Source: Smittium culicis (Eukaryota; Kickxellomycota; Harpellomycetes; Harpellales; Legeriomycetaceae). From it: 39,922 nt of DNA. Shown here in pieces: positions 1-11,010 of this stretch; the stretch's first letter is position 1, and every line of letters begins with the position of its first letter. The position numbers were made by a program, and so were the translations under genes. The notes below the pieces were generated by a model, which saw only the letters and a program-made list of their open reading frames with translations, had not been told where the DNA came from and made no database searches. The stretch is from positions 1 through 39,922 of the forward strand of contig LSSN01000015.1 in the NCBI GenBank assembly GCA_001970855.1, read 5' to 3'.

Positions 1-26
1 GGGGGGGGGGGGGGGGGGGGGGGGGG
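1..26. repeat. Poly-G homopolymer at window start
   Basis: A run of 26 G opens the window and passes abruptly into ordinary AT-rich sequence. The same kind of G run flanks the assembly gap near 24.5 kb, so this is probably a contig end or sequencing artefact at a G homopolymer rather than a biological element. Confidence 0.8.
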
Positions 27-614
27 TTATGTGCTTGGTTATATATGCTTAAGATGGTTGATAAGAAAAAAGGGTTAGTAGGAAATAAATGAACAAACTG
101 CCATGGCTGTGCTATTTAAGAAATATATCCTGCCAAGGTGGCCTGTAGCTGCGTTGAAAATTATTTTTTTATAGGCCAAGCAATGAACCTGCTTAATTCC
201 CGGGCAAAAAAATGGCGAATTGCTGCAGATATAAATCCGCATTTAAGGGATTTTTAGTATATAATCGATTAATAATATTACACGAATTACTCAGTTTCTG
301 TGCCTATTAAGTGCCTAAAATTGCAGTTGCTAATAAAAGCTTATTACTAATATAAATTACTAGTTTCATTGAAGCTTTTTATCTTTATTTTCAAGACAAA
401 GTTTGTAGATTTTTGTTGAATTCAAAAACGCTTATAAACTACAGACTTTCTGATTATATAATCAATTCTGGCAGTCTTGGCTGTTAATTGTGTCAATAAA
501 TTCATATTTTTAACCATCAATATCAATAGTCTTCAAGGCTAATAAGAAAACGGATATATTGTTGCTAGATAAGACCTTTGTGCTTATTTTATTTTTTGGT
601 CTCTAAGAGTTTAT

Positions 615-811
615 TTAATCCCTTCACGGGCGGTAGACTATTTTTTATCTACCACATATAGCCAATTGTGTATAATTACTTTACTAAAATTCCGAATCCT
701 TAATAATTATTAGTTTATTGTAAAATATCAGCAAATAGTAATTTCAATTATTAATCATAAACGAATCATAAAATTGATTTTTTTAAAGAGTGTTGAACGG
801 GAAAGGGTTAA
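615..811 (+). repeat. Hairpin repeat copy 1 (MITE-like)
   Basis: The core at 620-670 reads CCCTTCACGGGCGGTAGACT, then an A/T spacer, CTACCACATATAGCCAATTG. CGGTAG and CTACC pair as a short hairpin. An outer GAACGGGAAAGGGTTAA at 795-811 resembles the right end of copy 2, so this copy may carry about 120 bp of extra sequence between the core and its right terminus. TTAA lies at 615-618 and at 808-811, the target-site type of piggyBac-like elements. No transposase is visible. The family assignment is tentative, but the similarity to copy 2 is direct. Confidence 0.55.
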
Positions 812-1173
812 TATAATTTAAATGAAAAACTACTATATCTTTGTGATACAGAATAGTATTTGATATCGAGTATTATATACTACTAGCGAAAATTGAAAAT
901 TGAGAATCATAATTATCTTCGCATCTCGGAGAGATAATATATATATACAATTACTAGTCTGGGGGTCCAAAGCTGACTGAAATAAATGAATTAGCTACAT
1001 TTAAAAAATCTTGGCACTAGCGAGCTTAACTTTACTGCTTTAACATATATAGAAACATGATTTTTATCTTTACACCCGCCTTACACAAAAAACGTCCTAG
1101 TCGATGAATATTGAGTATTGATAATTCTTTCAAAAATTTAATAGCTGTTTTTTGCTGGTGAATCTTTCAATAC

Positions 1174-1242
1174 TTATCCTTTCCCGGGTGGTAGACTATT
1201 TATGGACCACCAAATATAGCGAACTGCGCGGGAAAGGGTTAA
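1174..1242 (+). repeat. Hairpin repeat copy 2 (MITE-like, compact)
   Basis: This compact 69-bp copy starts TTATCCTTTCCCGGGTGGTA and ends GCGCGGGAAAGGGTTAA. Outer arms (CTTTCCCG and CGGGAAAG) and inner arms (GGTGGT and ACCACC) are both complementary, so the unit can fold into a nested hairpin. The central segment GGTAGACTATTT and the following AAATATAGC match copies 1 and 3. No coding capacity. It could be a non-autonomous transposon or another palindromic repeat. Confidence 0.6.
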
Positions 1243-2351
1243 AAGTCGCAATTTGCTATTGGCTCACTAATTCTTTTTCTACAAGTAATATAATCCATAC
1301 CTTTTATAGCTTTTAATTGCGGGCTACTTTTATAAAATATAAAATAATGTCCTTTTTGAATTTTACTTGAAAAATAGTCGAAATATTCAATCCTTTGAAA
1401 TGGCAGATGGGCTTATTTTTATGATCAAAAATCATCCATAAAATGACCACCTTAATAAATAATATTACAAAACAATTAAAATTATTGGATAATTTAAAAG
1501 AACTATCAATAATATGCTAAACTTAAATTGTATAGCCAATTATAATTGATGGCTACGACTGTATGTGCTTAACCCGCAAAGAGCTAATAAAATCCAGATG
1601 GTTTTATGTACTTGATGTTGTTAGCTCATATTGAGAGTGAAACTGGATCAAGGTTATGATAATATCAAAGAAATCAATCTCGTTAGAAAAGGGTAAATTT
1701 AATATTTACCTTATTATTGTTGATTTTTTTGAGATTAGTGAGAAAATGGATTACCGCTCTTATGAAAATTGTACAAGCATTGATGCGAATCCTAAAAATC
1801 GTTTAATTTATAGCAACTATACACGTATTTACAGTAAAATACACAAACTGTCGTAGTAATACATGTATTTATAGTGAGTATACACAAAACAAAACAATAC
1901 TTTTTACTATTTAGCTTGGTGTTCAAGCTGCTTTAATCCGCCAATGATGCATTTGCCTAAATTTCAAAATGTTTAAATTTGTATTATTTGCAGCCAGTAA
2001 TACTATGTATTTAGTTGTTGGTATAGTGAATTATTGTATGGCATCCAATGGGTGGACGACTTGGGCTACCTATAAATTAAAAATGAGGGCAGCCAATAGC
2101 GTTTATAGATAAGGCGCAATAAGGTTTTATTTTCGAGTTAAACAATGCATAAAAATTGCCACAAATATTGCAAAGTTGTTCTCGAATTACAATTAGCCTT
2201 CTTTCTATATTAGATAGCCTTTTCAAAAAATAGCTTTCTAGCTGATTTTTTCTATTTAGTAATTTCTCCTTACATCTGTTTATCAATTTACATTCTACAT
2301 ACAAAATAATCTTAGTAGCATCTCTGTTTATTATCGCCCATTTATTCAATT

Positions 2352-5300
2352 ATGTCTTTTGACTCGCTTCAAAATCCAAATAATCCTGAAAAAGATGAGG
2401 TCTCAATCTTTAGGTCCGAAAAAATGTCCTTCATCCAGATCTATATCCCTGTTGAAATCTCTAGATTTGCTGTTAATGAATTAGGTGAACTTGGAATTAT
2501 TCAATTTAAAGATTTAAACCAAAACGTTAATGCCTTCCAAAGAACCTTCGCCTATGATATAAGAAGATTTGATGAAATTGAACGAAAAATAAGTAAATAC
2601 CCCCTCATCTTTCATTATTTTTGCCTAAATTATATTCTTAATCTTTAAAACGTCGATTTACACACACACATCCCCCATTTTAGGATACTTTACGTCGGAG
2701 ATAGAAAAAGAAGAAATTCCTATCCATCAAGTTATTGACGAAAATTTTGCAAACAGATCCAGAGGACCACAGGAAATTGAAGAAATGGAAGAAGAAATTA
2801 ACGATTTTGAAGTCCGTGTCAGAAAGTTTAACCAAGCTTTTTATGATTTAAAAGGAAGATGGGTTGAATTAGTACTCCATGGCCTTGCTTTGTATCAAGC
2901 TTCCCGCATATTTGAAAGAGTAAGTTAAAGCGTTTGTTTTATATCTTTTTTATTTGTCCTTCCATTCTACTCGCGAATTTCATAACTCCCTCCTCCTTTC
3001 CAAACGCACTTACAATACTAGCTTTTACTAATTAAAGCTAGCTTATTGATATTAGTGTTAATCAATTCTTAAAATCCTTCAAACTTCTAACCAACTACTC
3101 CTCCCCCCCCCCCATCAAGTTCTTCTTTTTACTCGTTGTCACTCATTAAATTTCACTTTATCAACACTGAGTTTTGTAGCTTGAAATTCCCTCCCCCTCC
3201 CAAAATTATTACTCTTCAATATGGAATTAAGTTCGAATTTACTAATCTGACTTTTTTAAATATTTATACATTTCAGATATCTAAAAGAGAAGCTATATTG
3301 CATCATCGATCTACGGAAACCCGTGTTCGTGCTTTATCTGATCACGTCGATAGGGACGTTTTATTACAAGAGCTTAGCAGCCCAAATAGAGGCCAAAACG
3401 GCTCTTTTGATGATGAGGAGGGAGTTTTGCTAACTGTAATTCTTTTTTACTATACACTGAATCAAAAGAAGCTTCATTATTAACTTTGATTTTTTACTTT
3501 CGAATCTAGGTTGCTCACAGGAACGAACCCGTTTTCGAAGATGAATTTGTCAACCCACCTCAAAGGCTGAACTCTATTGGGAGCTTGGAAGATCTAGAGT
3601 ATCAAAGAGACTTGGGTACTGAAGGCTATACTAACGGTTCTAGAGTGCTAATCGACGATATCAACTTTGGATTTGTTGCTGGTGTAGTTCGAAGAGACAG
3701 GCTTGTAACTATGGAAAAAGTTCTTTGGAGAATGCTTAGAGGAAACATATACATGGAATATGTTGACCTTGAAATAGACGAAAGTGATAAATTCACTGGT
3801 GTTGACTTTGATGATATGAGCTTGTTTATTGTATTTGTACATGGCGAATTACTTCAAAGCAGAGTTTCTAAGATCTCTGAAAGCTTTGGTGCCACAATTT
3901 ACAACATTAGCAGAAACTCTGAGCAAAGAAGAGAGGACTTGGTTGAAATACTAAGCCAAAAAAACGATATCAAAACTGTAAATTTATTTTATCTCATTTT
4001 AATGATTATTCTTATCCCTATCCCTTATTAATCACCGAAGCACTTTTTTTTCTTTTTTCTAACTAGGTTTTGCAATTTAACAAGGAAGCATCTAAAAATG
4101 AGCTTAGCTCTGTCGCTGTACGTCTACCAACATGGTCTGTTGTAACTAAAAAAGAAAAATCTATATTTTATGTGATGAATTTGTTTAATTATGACGAAAG
4201 TCGCCGATGCTTAGTTTCTGAAGGCTGGTGCCCAACAAGAGATTTGTCCAAGGTCAATTTTGCACTCAGAAATGCAACCACTCAATCAGGATCTAATACC
4301 TCGGCTGTTGTTTATGAAATTTCTACCAGCAACGAACCTCCAACTTATTTGAGAACAAATAAATTTACTAAAGGCTTCCAAAACATTATAGACTCGTATG
4401 GTGTCCCAAAGTATGGTGAAGTTAATCCTGGACTGTTTACAACTATCACCTTCCCATTCTTGTTTTCCATTATGTTTGGAGACTTGGGTCATGGCGCACT
4501 GATGACACTAGCTGCTTTATTTTTAGTTTTTTACGAAAAGAGACTATCTAAAATCCAATCCGAAGAATTCGTAATGTTATTTTCTGGTAGATATATGATT
4601 CTTTTAATGGGTATCTTTTCAATGATAGTTGGCTTGGTATACAATGATATATTTTCTCGCGCTATGCACTTTTTCCCAACTGGATGGTCATGGCCAGCTG
4701 ACCGCAAGCTTGGACAACTAGTTACAGCTTTACAAACCAAAGGCCGAGTTTATCTCTTTGGTATTGATCCTACCTGGCACCATTCTGATAATTCGCTTCT
4801 ATTTACTAACTCGTATAAGATGAAAATGTCCATCTTGATCGGAGTAGTCCATATGCTGTTTGGAATGTCGCTTCAAATCTTTAACGCTAAGCACTTTAGA
4901 AAGCCAATCAATATCACCCATGTCTTTTTACCCCAAGTAATTTTCTTCCTTTCAATTTTCGGATACTTATCTCTAACAATAATTTATAAATGGTGCATAA
5001 ATTGGTATGCGGTTGATTCTAATGGAAATTTAATTAACAACTCTCCACCAAGTCTACTTAATATGCTTATTTATATGTTTTTGAACCCCGGCTCTGTTGA
5101 ACCACAAGACTCGCTATACCCCGGGCAAGCATTTATTCAGTCTACCCTATTATTGATTGCTGTAGTATGTATCCCTTGGATGCTTTTAGCAAAGCCTTTG
5201 ATTTTAAGAGCCGAGCACAACAAGATAGTAAATGAAGGGTATGGCCAGCTTAGCGAATTTGTTCCAGAGAGGTTGAGTTTGGAGAGCGTAAATTCGAATA

Positions 5301-5809
5301 TCATGGCAAGAGATTCAAACGAGTCTGAAAATTTAGATGGCGATAACAACCAACGTAACCATAGCATTTCAAGCTCATTCCACATTGACAATAACGATCT
5401 TGGTGGACACAATACAGGTAACAGCAATGACAAACCATTCGACTTTGGCGACATAATGGTTAATTCGACTATCCACACCATTGAATTTTGCTTGAGTGGA
5501 ATTAGTCACACAGCTTCATATTTGCGACTTTGGGCATTATCTCTAGCTCACGCTCAGCTTTCTGAGGTATTATGGTCTATGACTATCCAGAATGCTTTCC
5601 TTTTAGATGATAATCTATCTTATAAGCCATTTGCTATCTGCTTTGCATTCTATGTATGGTTCGTATTGACTATATCTATATTGCTTATTATGGAAGGTCT
5701 ATCAGCATTTTTACATGCTCTTCGTTTACATTGGGTAGAATTTAACTCTAAATTCTATGATGGTTCTGGTGAAGCTTTTTCTCCATTTTCTTATAAAACT
5801 ATGGAATGA
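2352..5809 (+). CDS. VPH1: V-type proton ATPase subunit a (Vph1/Stv1 family)
   Basis: Membrane V0 subunit a of the vacuolar proton pump; it carries protons across the membrane and sets the target compartment. Exons: 2352-2592, 2684-2919, 3277-3435, 3510-3977 and 4067-5809, all joined at GT-AG introns in a consistent frame, giving 948 residues. The N-terminus has the family signature IFRSEKMSFIQIYIPVEISR and AFQRTF. The membrane half contains the FGDLGHG motif and SHTASYLRLWALSLAHAQL, whose arginine (about residue 855) corresponds to the essential TM7 arginine (Arg735 in yeast Vph1). The protein is longer than yeast Vph1 (840), partly through an Asn/Ser/Asp-rich stretch at about residues 770-830. 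Intron 2 is long (357 bp) and holds an 11-C run. The start is the first ATG giving the conserved N-terminus. Whether it is the vacuolar or Golgi isoform cannot be told. Confidence 0.96.
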
Positions 5810-6396
5810 GCTATATTAGTACCATAATAGTTGTTACTGAACTTTTTTTTTCTCTTTCTCATATCCTTACATTGATTTAATGATATATAATTTTTTTATT
5901 AAAAAAAATACCGTTTAGCTCATAAAGCTTTCGAAATATAATACCTTTTTTGTTTATTCACCTTGATAAAAAATTTGATCGCTTGGCTTTACCTTATTTG
6001 TATACATAGGTAGCTTAAGATTAAATAATAATTAGTGTTATATAACATGGAGGGTCTCTTGTCAATTTTACACTTTGGTAATACTCTGTATCCATTGTAC
6101 TTAAAAACAATTTTATTTTTAGTTTAAAAGTCCACCTTTTTCAATAAAATTAATAATAATATAAGTTTGAAAATCAGTGATACGCAGTATTGGCTATATG
6201 TTGTGTATTTTACAAAAGAGTTAACTGTTATAGGATTGAATTTTATACTAGGCTAAAAATAGAAGCAAATAATAGTAATAATAATAAAAGCGAGAATTAT
6301 TAAAGCAAGCGATAAAATTAACACATCAAGCTGATATAAATGTGGCTAGGTGTTAAATTCTCCTTCAAATATTTGGTCATTTTCCTTCTTGGAGTG
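5810..6396. other. Convergent intergenic region between VPH1 and TRAX
   Basis: 587 bp between two convergent 3' ends. It is AT-rich with long T and A runs and a short AAT-type trinucleotide repeat near 6268-6288. It presumably holds both polyadenylation regions. I see no gene in it. Confidence 0.6.
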
Positions 6397-7164
6397 CTAA
6401 TGAAGCGACATGCTCTCCTTCTGTCGTATTGATAAAGAGAACGAGCAAAGCTCAATTTTTTGGATCGAGGAATCGAGCACAGTTAATTTGATCGAAAATT
6501 TTTTCGAATCTCGAGGGATGTTCAATGCAAGCAAGCTTGAACTTAAGTTTCGTAAAAATTCAAGGCAAGCGGAAACTTTTTGAACGTTATTTTCAGTTGA
6601 GCACTTAATAGCAAATCTAGTTATTTCACCGGGCAAATCAAGAATGCCGAGGATATAGCATTTATCGTCTATGAAGACTGCACCACCTTCATTGCTGAAA
6701 TACCTACTTAATATTTCATCTTTAGATAGTAACAAACCCTTTTCGAGGAATTCCATAAAAGTAACAGCCTCAATGAATTCTTGCAATGCACCGCTTATTA
6801 TACTATAGTATCTATAAATTTCCTGTTTTGCGGTTAAACTATACATTTCTATAAATAAAGGGATGATAGCTTCTATTTGTTTTTTAGTAGCATTAAAATT
6901 GGGCGTTTCTGTATTTAGATTTGTTCTATGGAGACTAAATATTGCTTTTTTGCTAAGGGTAACTATATCCCGAGATTTTTTTATCATATCTTCCCTAATT
7001 CCATAATGAAGATCCATACTAACTCTGGCAGCTTCGAATATTTTTTGGACATCAGGTGTTATATGATCAAAATTTCCTGCTCCAAACATGCTATTTTCGC
7101 CATTTGGCAGATTATGGAGAGGAATTTCAAAATGGGTAAAATCGCCCTCCACTTCGTTCGCCAT
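6397..7164 (-). CDS. Translin-associated protein X (TRAX)-like protein
   Basis: A single-exon gene for 255 residues. In other eukaryotes TRAX pairs with translin to form C3PO, an endoribonuclease that degrades passenger strands and processes tRNA fragments. The protein is helical and contains ALQEFIEAVTFMEFLEKG (about 126-143) and YILGILDLPGEITRFAI (170-186), both hallmarks of the translin/TRAX family. The ExxE pair at E129/E132 and the aspartate D176 fall where the TRAX catalytic acidic residues lie, which favours TRAX over translin itself. Translin was not seen in this window. The start is the only upstream ATG that gives a family-sized protein. It converges with VPH1. Confidence 0.88.
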   Translation of the reverse strand: MANEVEGDFTHFEIPLHNLPNGENSMFGAGNFDHITPDVQKIFEAARVSMDLHYGIREDMIKKSRDIVTLSKKAIFSLHRTNLNTETPNFNATKKQIEAIIPLFIEMYSLTAKQEIYRYYSIISGALQEFIEAVTFMEFLEKGLLLSKDEILSRYFSNEGGAVFIDDKCYILGILDLPGEITRFAIKCSTENNVQKVSACLEFLRNLSSSLLALNIPRDSKKFSIKLTVLDSSIQKIELCSFSLSIRQKESMSLH

Positions 7165-7908
7165 TTTGAATTATTACAGTTATATTGAAGTTAGCAGATG
7201 TACCATTCAATTATATCTAAAAAAAATTTCATAACAGAAAGCGCATTTAAAAAAAACTAGCTCGTCGTCGATTTCTGAAAATAATTATAAAAAAAATATT
7301 GAACAGATTTCCATAACTATAGAGTGCATATTTTGTCGCTGGTTTTTATAGGCCCAATGAATGTACATATGCACCATCGCTGCACAATATTAGTATCGCA
7401 TTCTTATTGGCAAGCATGAAGAAATAATTTCCTACCAGTTAAAATCGTTTCTTTACATATAAAGTCGAATTTCTACACTTTCAATTGCAAAGTAAAGCTA
7501 CACCTCTTACCCAACTTTAAATGCTTAGCCAATTTTATGGATTTCACTCTTGTACGCGCTTATAAAATAAATACCACTCATTAAACTTGCACAGCAGTAA
7601 AATAAAAACTAGATTTCTTATATTATTAATTGGTTTTATTATATATACACTTACTATTTCAAAATTACCTAAAACATAAGAGAATATTAAAATATATATA
7701 TAGATTTTGGGATGGCTTTAAAAAAAAAAGTATTTTGTATATTAGACTTTTTTTTTGTCTCAACGAGTTTATTATTTTATAACACCTTCTGAAAAGATGA
7801 ATATAATGATTCGCTTATGATTTATAAGTAGGTAGACTATTTGCTATTATTTTAAAATAAACCAATGATTGAAATAGACACGGAATTAAAGTGTTTTATT
7901 TGAACACT

Positions 7909-7960
7909 GTTGGCTATATTTGGTAGTAAAAAATATTCTACCACCCATGGAGGAGTCAAG
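7909..7960 (-). repeat. Hairpin repeat copy 3 (inverted orientation)
   Basis: On the minus strand it reads GGGTGGTAGAATATTTTTTA then CTACCAAATATAGCCAACAG, matching the core of the copies at 620-670 and 1181-1230. GGTGGTAG and CTACCA form the short stem. The outer CCCTTTCCCG-type arms of copy 2 are not clearly preserved here, so this copy is degraded or truncated. Confidence 0.6.
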
Positions 7961-8115
7961 GCACAAAGAAATAAAAATTAATATAATTTTCAGTGATATA
8001 GCCATTCTTATGATTCAGAGTGTACAAGGTGGATAATAAAGGCTATAATGTAGTATTATAAGCTAATAATTAAAGTTTATCATGGCAAGGTGTTAATTTT
8101 TTGAGGTATACTTCA

Positions 8116-8145
8116 TAATTTATGCATAATCGAGAGCATAAATTA
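8116..8145. repeat. Perfect 10-bp inverted repeat (hairpin)
   Basis: TAATTTATGC at 8116-8125 is perfectly complementary to GCATAAATTA at 8136-8145, separated by 10 bases. Function unknown; it lies just outside the inverted 9-mer pair that begins at 8153. Confidence 0.5.
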
Positions 8146-8824
8146 AGCCATTATACCCTGATATATTAGTAAACAATAAAAAAGAGATTGTTCTAAAAAA
8201 TACTATAAAAACTGCTTTTTTTGACAGAACTTGATTTCCCCCTCGAAAATCTAACTTATTTTTTTCTAGAAAAATTTAAGTCTTATATAAATTAAACAAG
8301 AAAATCCCTAAATAAATTACAACTCTTATTTCAACAAAGATAAGTAACTAAAACCCCATAAATAAATAAAAATATTATTCCTTACTTTATTTTTGTTAAA
8401 AAAATCACCAATTTTTTTTTATTTTACGTTTATTATTCCTAAATAATCAAATACCAACCCCGTGAAACGTCAGGGTATCAAATAAATTTTTTGAATCTTA
8501 AAAACTAATCTATCTGGCTTACGGCTCTACCCCTAGAAAAGGCTTAAACACAATAAAATGAGACTTACTATTTTTATTTTAAATTTACTCTAGAATTAGA
8601 AAAAATCAACGTTAATTTATTTTTAATAAAGCTACCTAAAGCTACCATTAAATTAGTTATAAATTTTAATAAAATATATCACCTATCTGAAGTTCAGAAG
8701 TTTGCAGGTAGTGTTGCATAGAAGCTCATATAGTGAATTTTGTACCAGTTTCAAGGTTTGTATATCGGAAGAATATTTATTTATTATGGCAAATAATTTT
8801 AAAATTAATCGAGCTCTTTATTTC

Positions 8825-9450
8825 GATAATTAACTCTTGTGAAGAGGAGAAAATTTAATTGTTATGATTTTATTGAATAAACCCAAATCGAAAATTAAAA
8901 AATAATAAAAATATATATTTAAAAAGGTTAATGTACACTATTAGAAATCCTTATCATTTTTTCTTTCGTAAAGGCATTCTACCAATATAAAGAAATTCAG
9001 CTAACAATTATTATACATGGAAATAAATAACATATTTTTCTTCAATTTTTATATTATTTAAAAATATCTGGGACTCAAGCCCAAGTCTGCAAAGATCTAA
9101 TAAAGGTGTTAAAAGATGTGTTACAACAACATATTCGAAAAAAACAATAGTGGGAAAATGGAATTCGCTAACTCTACAACTATGATGACTGTGATAGACT
9201 TTGAGGTTTAATCAGAACTAAAATTAGCACTCCTATTGATTGAAAACTTAATTTTCTCGCTTATTGTAGTATAAAAATTCAAGAAGCGATAAAAGATTAT
9301 CGAATGACTAAATATATCAACTACACTCCACTTACATTGAGCGATTCAGCATTGAACTCGGTTAAAAATGAGTACACATATGTATATAGATTCAGGCAGC
9401 TCAATTTCTCGCAAAAATAACCGATTGACTATATTTTGACGATTAATCAA
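8825..9450 (+). mobile_element. Decayed 5' fragment of a DIRS-like element (older copy)
   Basis: This stretch aligns co-linearly with the left part of the element at 9850 onward. The left-end sequence around 8826-8850 matches that around 9850-9877. TTTCTTTCGTAAAGGCATTC at about 8960-8979 matches TTTCTTTCGCAAAGGTACTC at about 10023-10042. A gag remnant at 9316-9390 matches 10384-10460; translated, it retains NYxxLxLxDSA. The offset is 1,063 bp at the first anchor and 1,068 bp at the gag anchor, so few indels separate the copies. No open frame survives. The right limit is uncertain. It is probably an older insertion truncated before or by later events. Confidence 0.65.
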
Positions 9451-9849
9451 AAAAATTTTGTTCCATTATCTCTGAAGATCCTTAATTTATGTTTTCCCGA
9501 TAATTAGAGCACTTTTGCCCTTGTAACCACACATGTAACCCATTAAAATTCGAATAACCCATATATGCAAATCAATATTCTAAGACATTTAATTAAATAC
9601 TTAACAGCATGTTTAATGATAAAGTATAATATTTAGATATATATTTGAATACTAAAAATTAAATAAAATAGAAAATAAACAAAATAAAAGCAGCTTCTAA
9701 TTATAATATTTTTTATCAGATGTTTTTCGTATTTGAACTATGCTAAACTTGAGTATAATTAAAATTTACAGTCTCATTAAACTACTAACTCATTGCATAA
9801 ATTATAATTTAGCTGAATTTCTTTGTGATATGGTTATTAGAATTTTCCA

Positions 9850-10045
9850 CGAATAAGCATTATTATACTTCAGAGAGCAAACATATTAAGTGTTATCATC
9901 TTATTGGATAAAACTAAACCTAAAATCTAAAGTCAACAAAAATAAGTGAATTAAAATGAACTATAAAAAAATTTTTTATGGTATAGAGTGTGAGGTACAC
10001 GTTAGTAATATCCTTTTCATCTTTTCTTTCGCAAAGGTACTCTAC
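9850..10045 (+). repeat. Left inverted terminal repeat of the DIRS-like element
   Basis: Segments here match the reverse complement of 14095-14290. TTATTGGATAAAACTAAACC near 9900 pairs with the complement of GGTTTAGTTTTAAACAATAA near 14200. GGTACACGTT near 9997 pairs with the complement of ATCGTGTACTTT near 14127. CTTTCGCAAAGGTA near 10027 pairs with the complement of TACCTTTGTCGAAA near 14094. The match is imperfect with small indels. ATTATACTTCAGAGAG at 9862-9877 also recurs, inverted, in the internal complementary region. Confidence 0.7.
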
Positions 10046-10116
10046 CAGCATAAAGATTTTTATAAAATTTTAATTAAAATACTTATTAAAAAGATTACTA
10101 AACTTCAACTTAAGCG

Positions 10117-11010
10117 ATGGAGCAGCAAGCTGAAACACAAGATACCATATACCAGGACCAACTCAAGATACTGACTGACATGGTATAGCAACTCTTACGT
10201 GATAGGGAACGTAACACAGAAACCGAGGATCCGTAAGTAACTACAAGGATTCCAGTTACCGACCTAACAGTTTATCCCGAGCCCACAGAAACACTCACGT
10301 CGACTAAAGAAGACTTCTTCAGAACTCCGCTTACCGAAGAAGAGCGCGAGATATCGATTCACTCTTCCCTTAAGACTAGTTCGATGAACTACATTCTACC
10401 GCCACTAAACGACTCAGCATCGAGTGCGGATAAGAAGGCTGAATCTATACTGTATGGAATCCTATTAGCACTGGTTCAAGCGACACGACCGATCGATTAT
10501 TACGCTCACCTTCGTATCCAGGAATCCGGAGGAATCAATACTGCCTATGACTCTGAAGTCACGTCCGCAAGCACGATGCGTGATCTGCTTGCGGAAATAG
10601 CAGAAAACGCGACTCAAGCTAGGTTAGATAACCCGCACAAAGGTTTGAATCTCTCTGGGAAACCTAATCAGCTATTCGAGTCCGATAACAAGCCACTAAC
10701 GGGTCAAGAGGCGTTTGACGTTCTCATCTCCAAGAAATCTGTGGTGAAAAGACAACGCGTTCAGCCCTTTTGCATGCGCCGGCTGAATACTATCCCAAAG
10801 GATACGAACAGCAGCAAAACTTCTACGGCGCAGGGAACCACCGCTGCAACCACCGCTGAAGCCAATTCAAGCAACAGGACCGCCGACCGCCGACCGCCAG
10901 TCAAGTTTTCGCTGAAGGGGGTCTCAATAGAGACGCAGAACAGCCCCCCAGTAGGGGGACACCTTGCTATGTTCAAATCGGCATGGTCCAGACTAACGGA
11001 CAGCCGATGA
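10117..11010 (+). pseudogene. DIRS-like gag (ORF1) pseudogene
   Basis: Structural (Gag-like) protein of the element. One frame runs from the ATG at 10117 to the TGA at 11008 but is interrupted by TAG at 10186-10188 and TAA at 10234-10236. The longest intact piece is 10384-11010, 208 codons, starting MNYILPPLNDSAS and including ATRPIDYYAHLRIQ. The C-terminal part is rich in Ser, Thr, Ala and Pro. Downstream of the final TGA the same frame continues with family-like residues (VRNIVDRRFRI), so that stop is probably also a mutation of a Trp codon. No zinc knuckle is visible. The functional assignment rests on position and resemblance to other DIRS ORF1 proteins. Confidence 0.7.

Larger units (their letters stand above)
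27..2351. other. AT-rich non-coding region upstream of the V-ATPase gene
   Basis: About 2.3 kb without a convincing gene. It contains two copies of a small hairpin repeat (615-811 and 1174-1242), described separately. A 66-codon open frame at 1656-1856 and a 90-codon antisense frame at 2077-2349 are visible. The second lacks any in-frame ATG and abuts the V-ATPase start codon, so neither is called. The last few hundred bases must hold the V-ATPase promoter, but I see no distinctive element in them. Confidence 0.6.
7165..8824. other. AT-rich non-coding region with small repeats
   Basis: About 1.7 kb lacking a gene. It holds the third hairpin-repeat copy (7909-7960, inverted), a fragment of the same repeat near 7828-7846 (GTAGGTAGACTATTTGC), a perfect 10-bp hairpin at 8116-8145, and a pair of inverted 9-mers at 8153-8161 and 8470-8478. 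The first part must contain the TRAX promoter, but nothing specific stands out. Confidence 0.55.

Noticed and set aside
1656..1856. 66-codon plus-strand frame with ATG
   Set aside because: Lys/Ile/Ser-rich composition as expected of chance frames in AT-rich DNA; no domain or neighbouring exon.
2077..2349. Antisense 90-codon frame ending three bases before the VPH1 start codon
   Set aside because: It begins at TTG, contains no in-frame ATG, would require an exon antisense to VPH1, and resembles no family I know. The part LKRLSNIERRLIVIREQL looks helical but is not enough.
9956..10174. 72-codon frame across the left terminal repeat of the DIRS-like element
   Set aside because: Lies in the terminal repeat and overlaps the gag start in another frame; composition is Lys/Ile low complexity.
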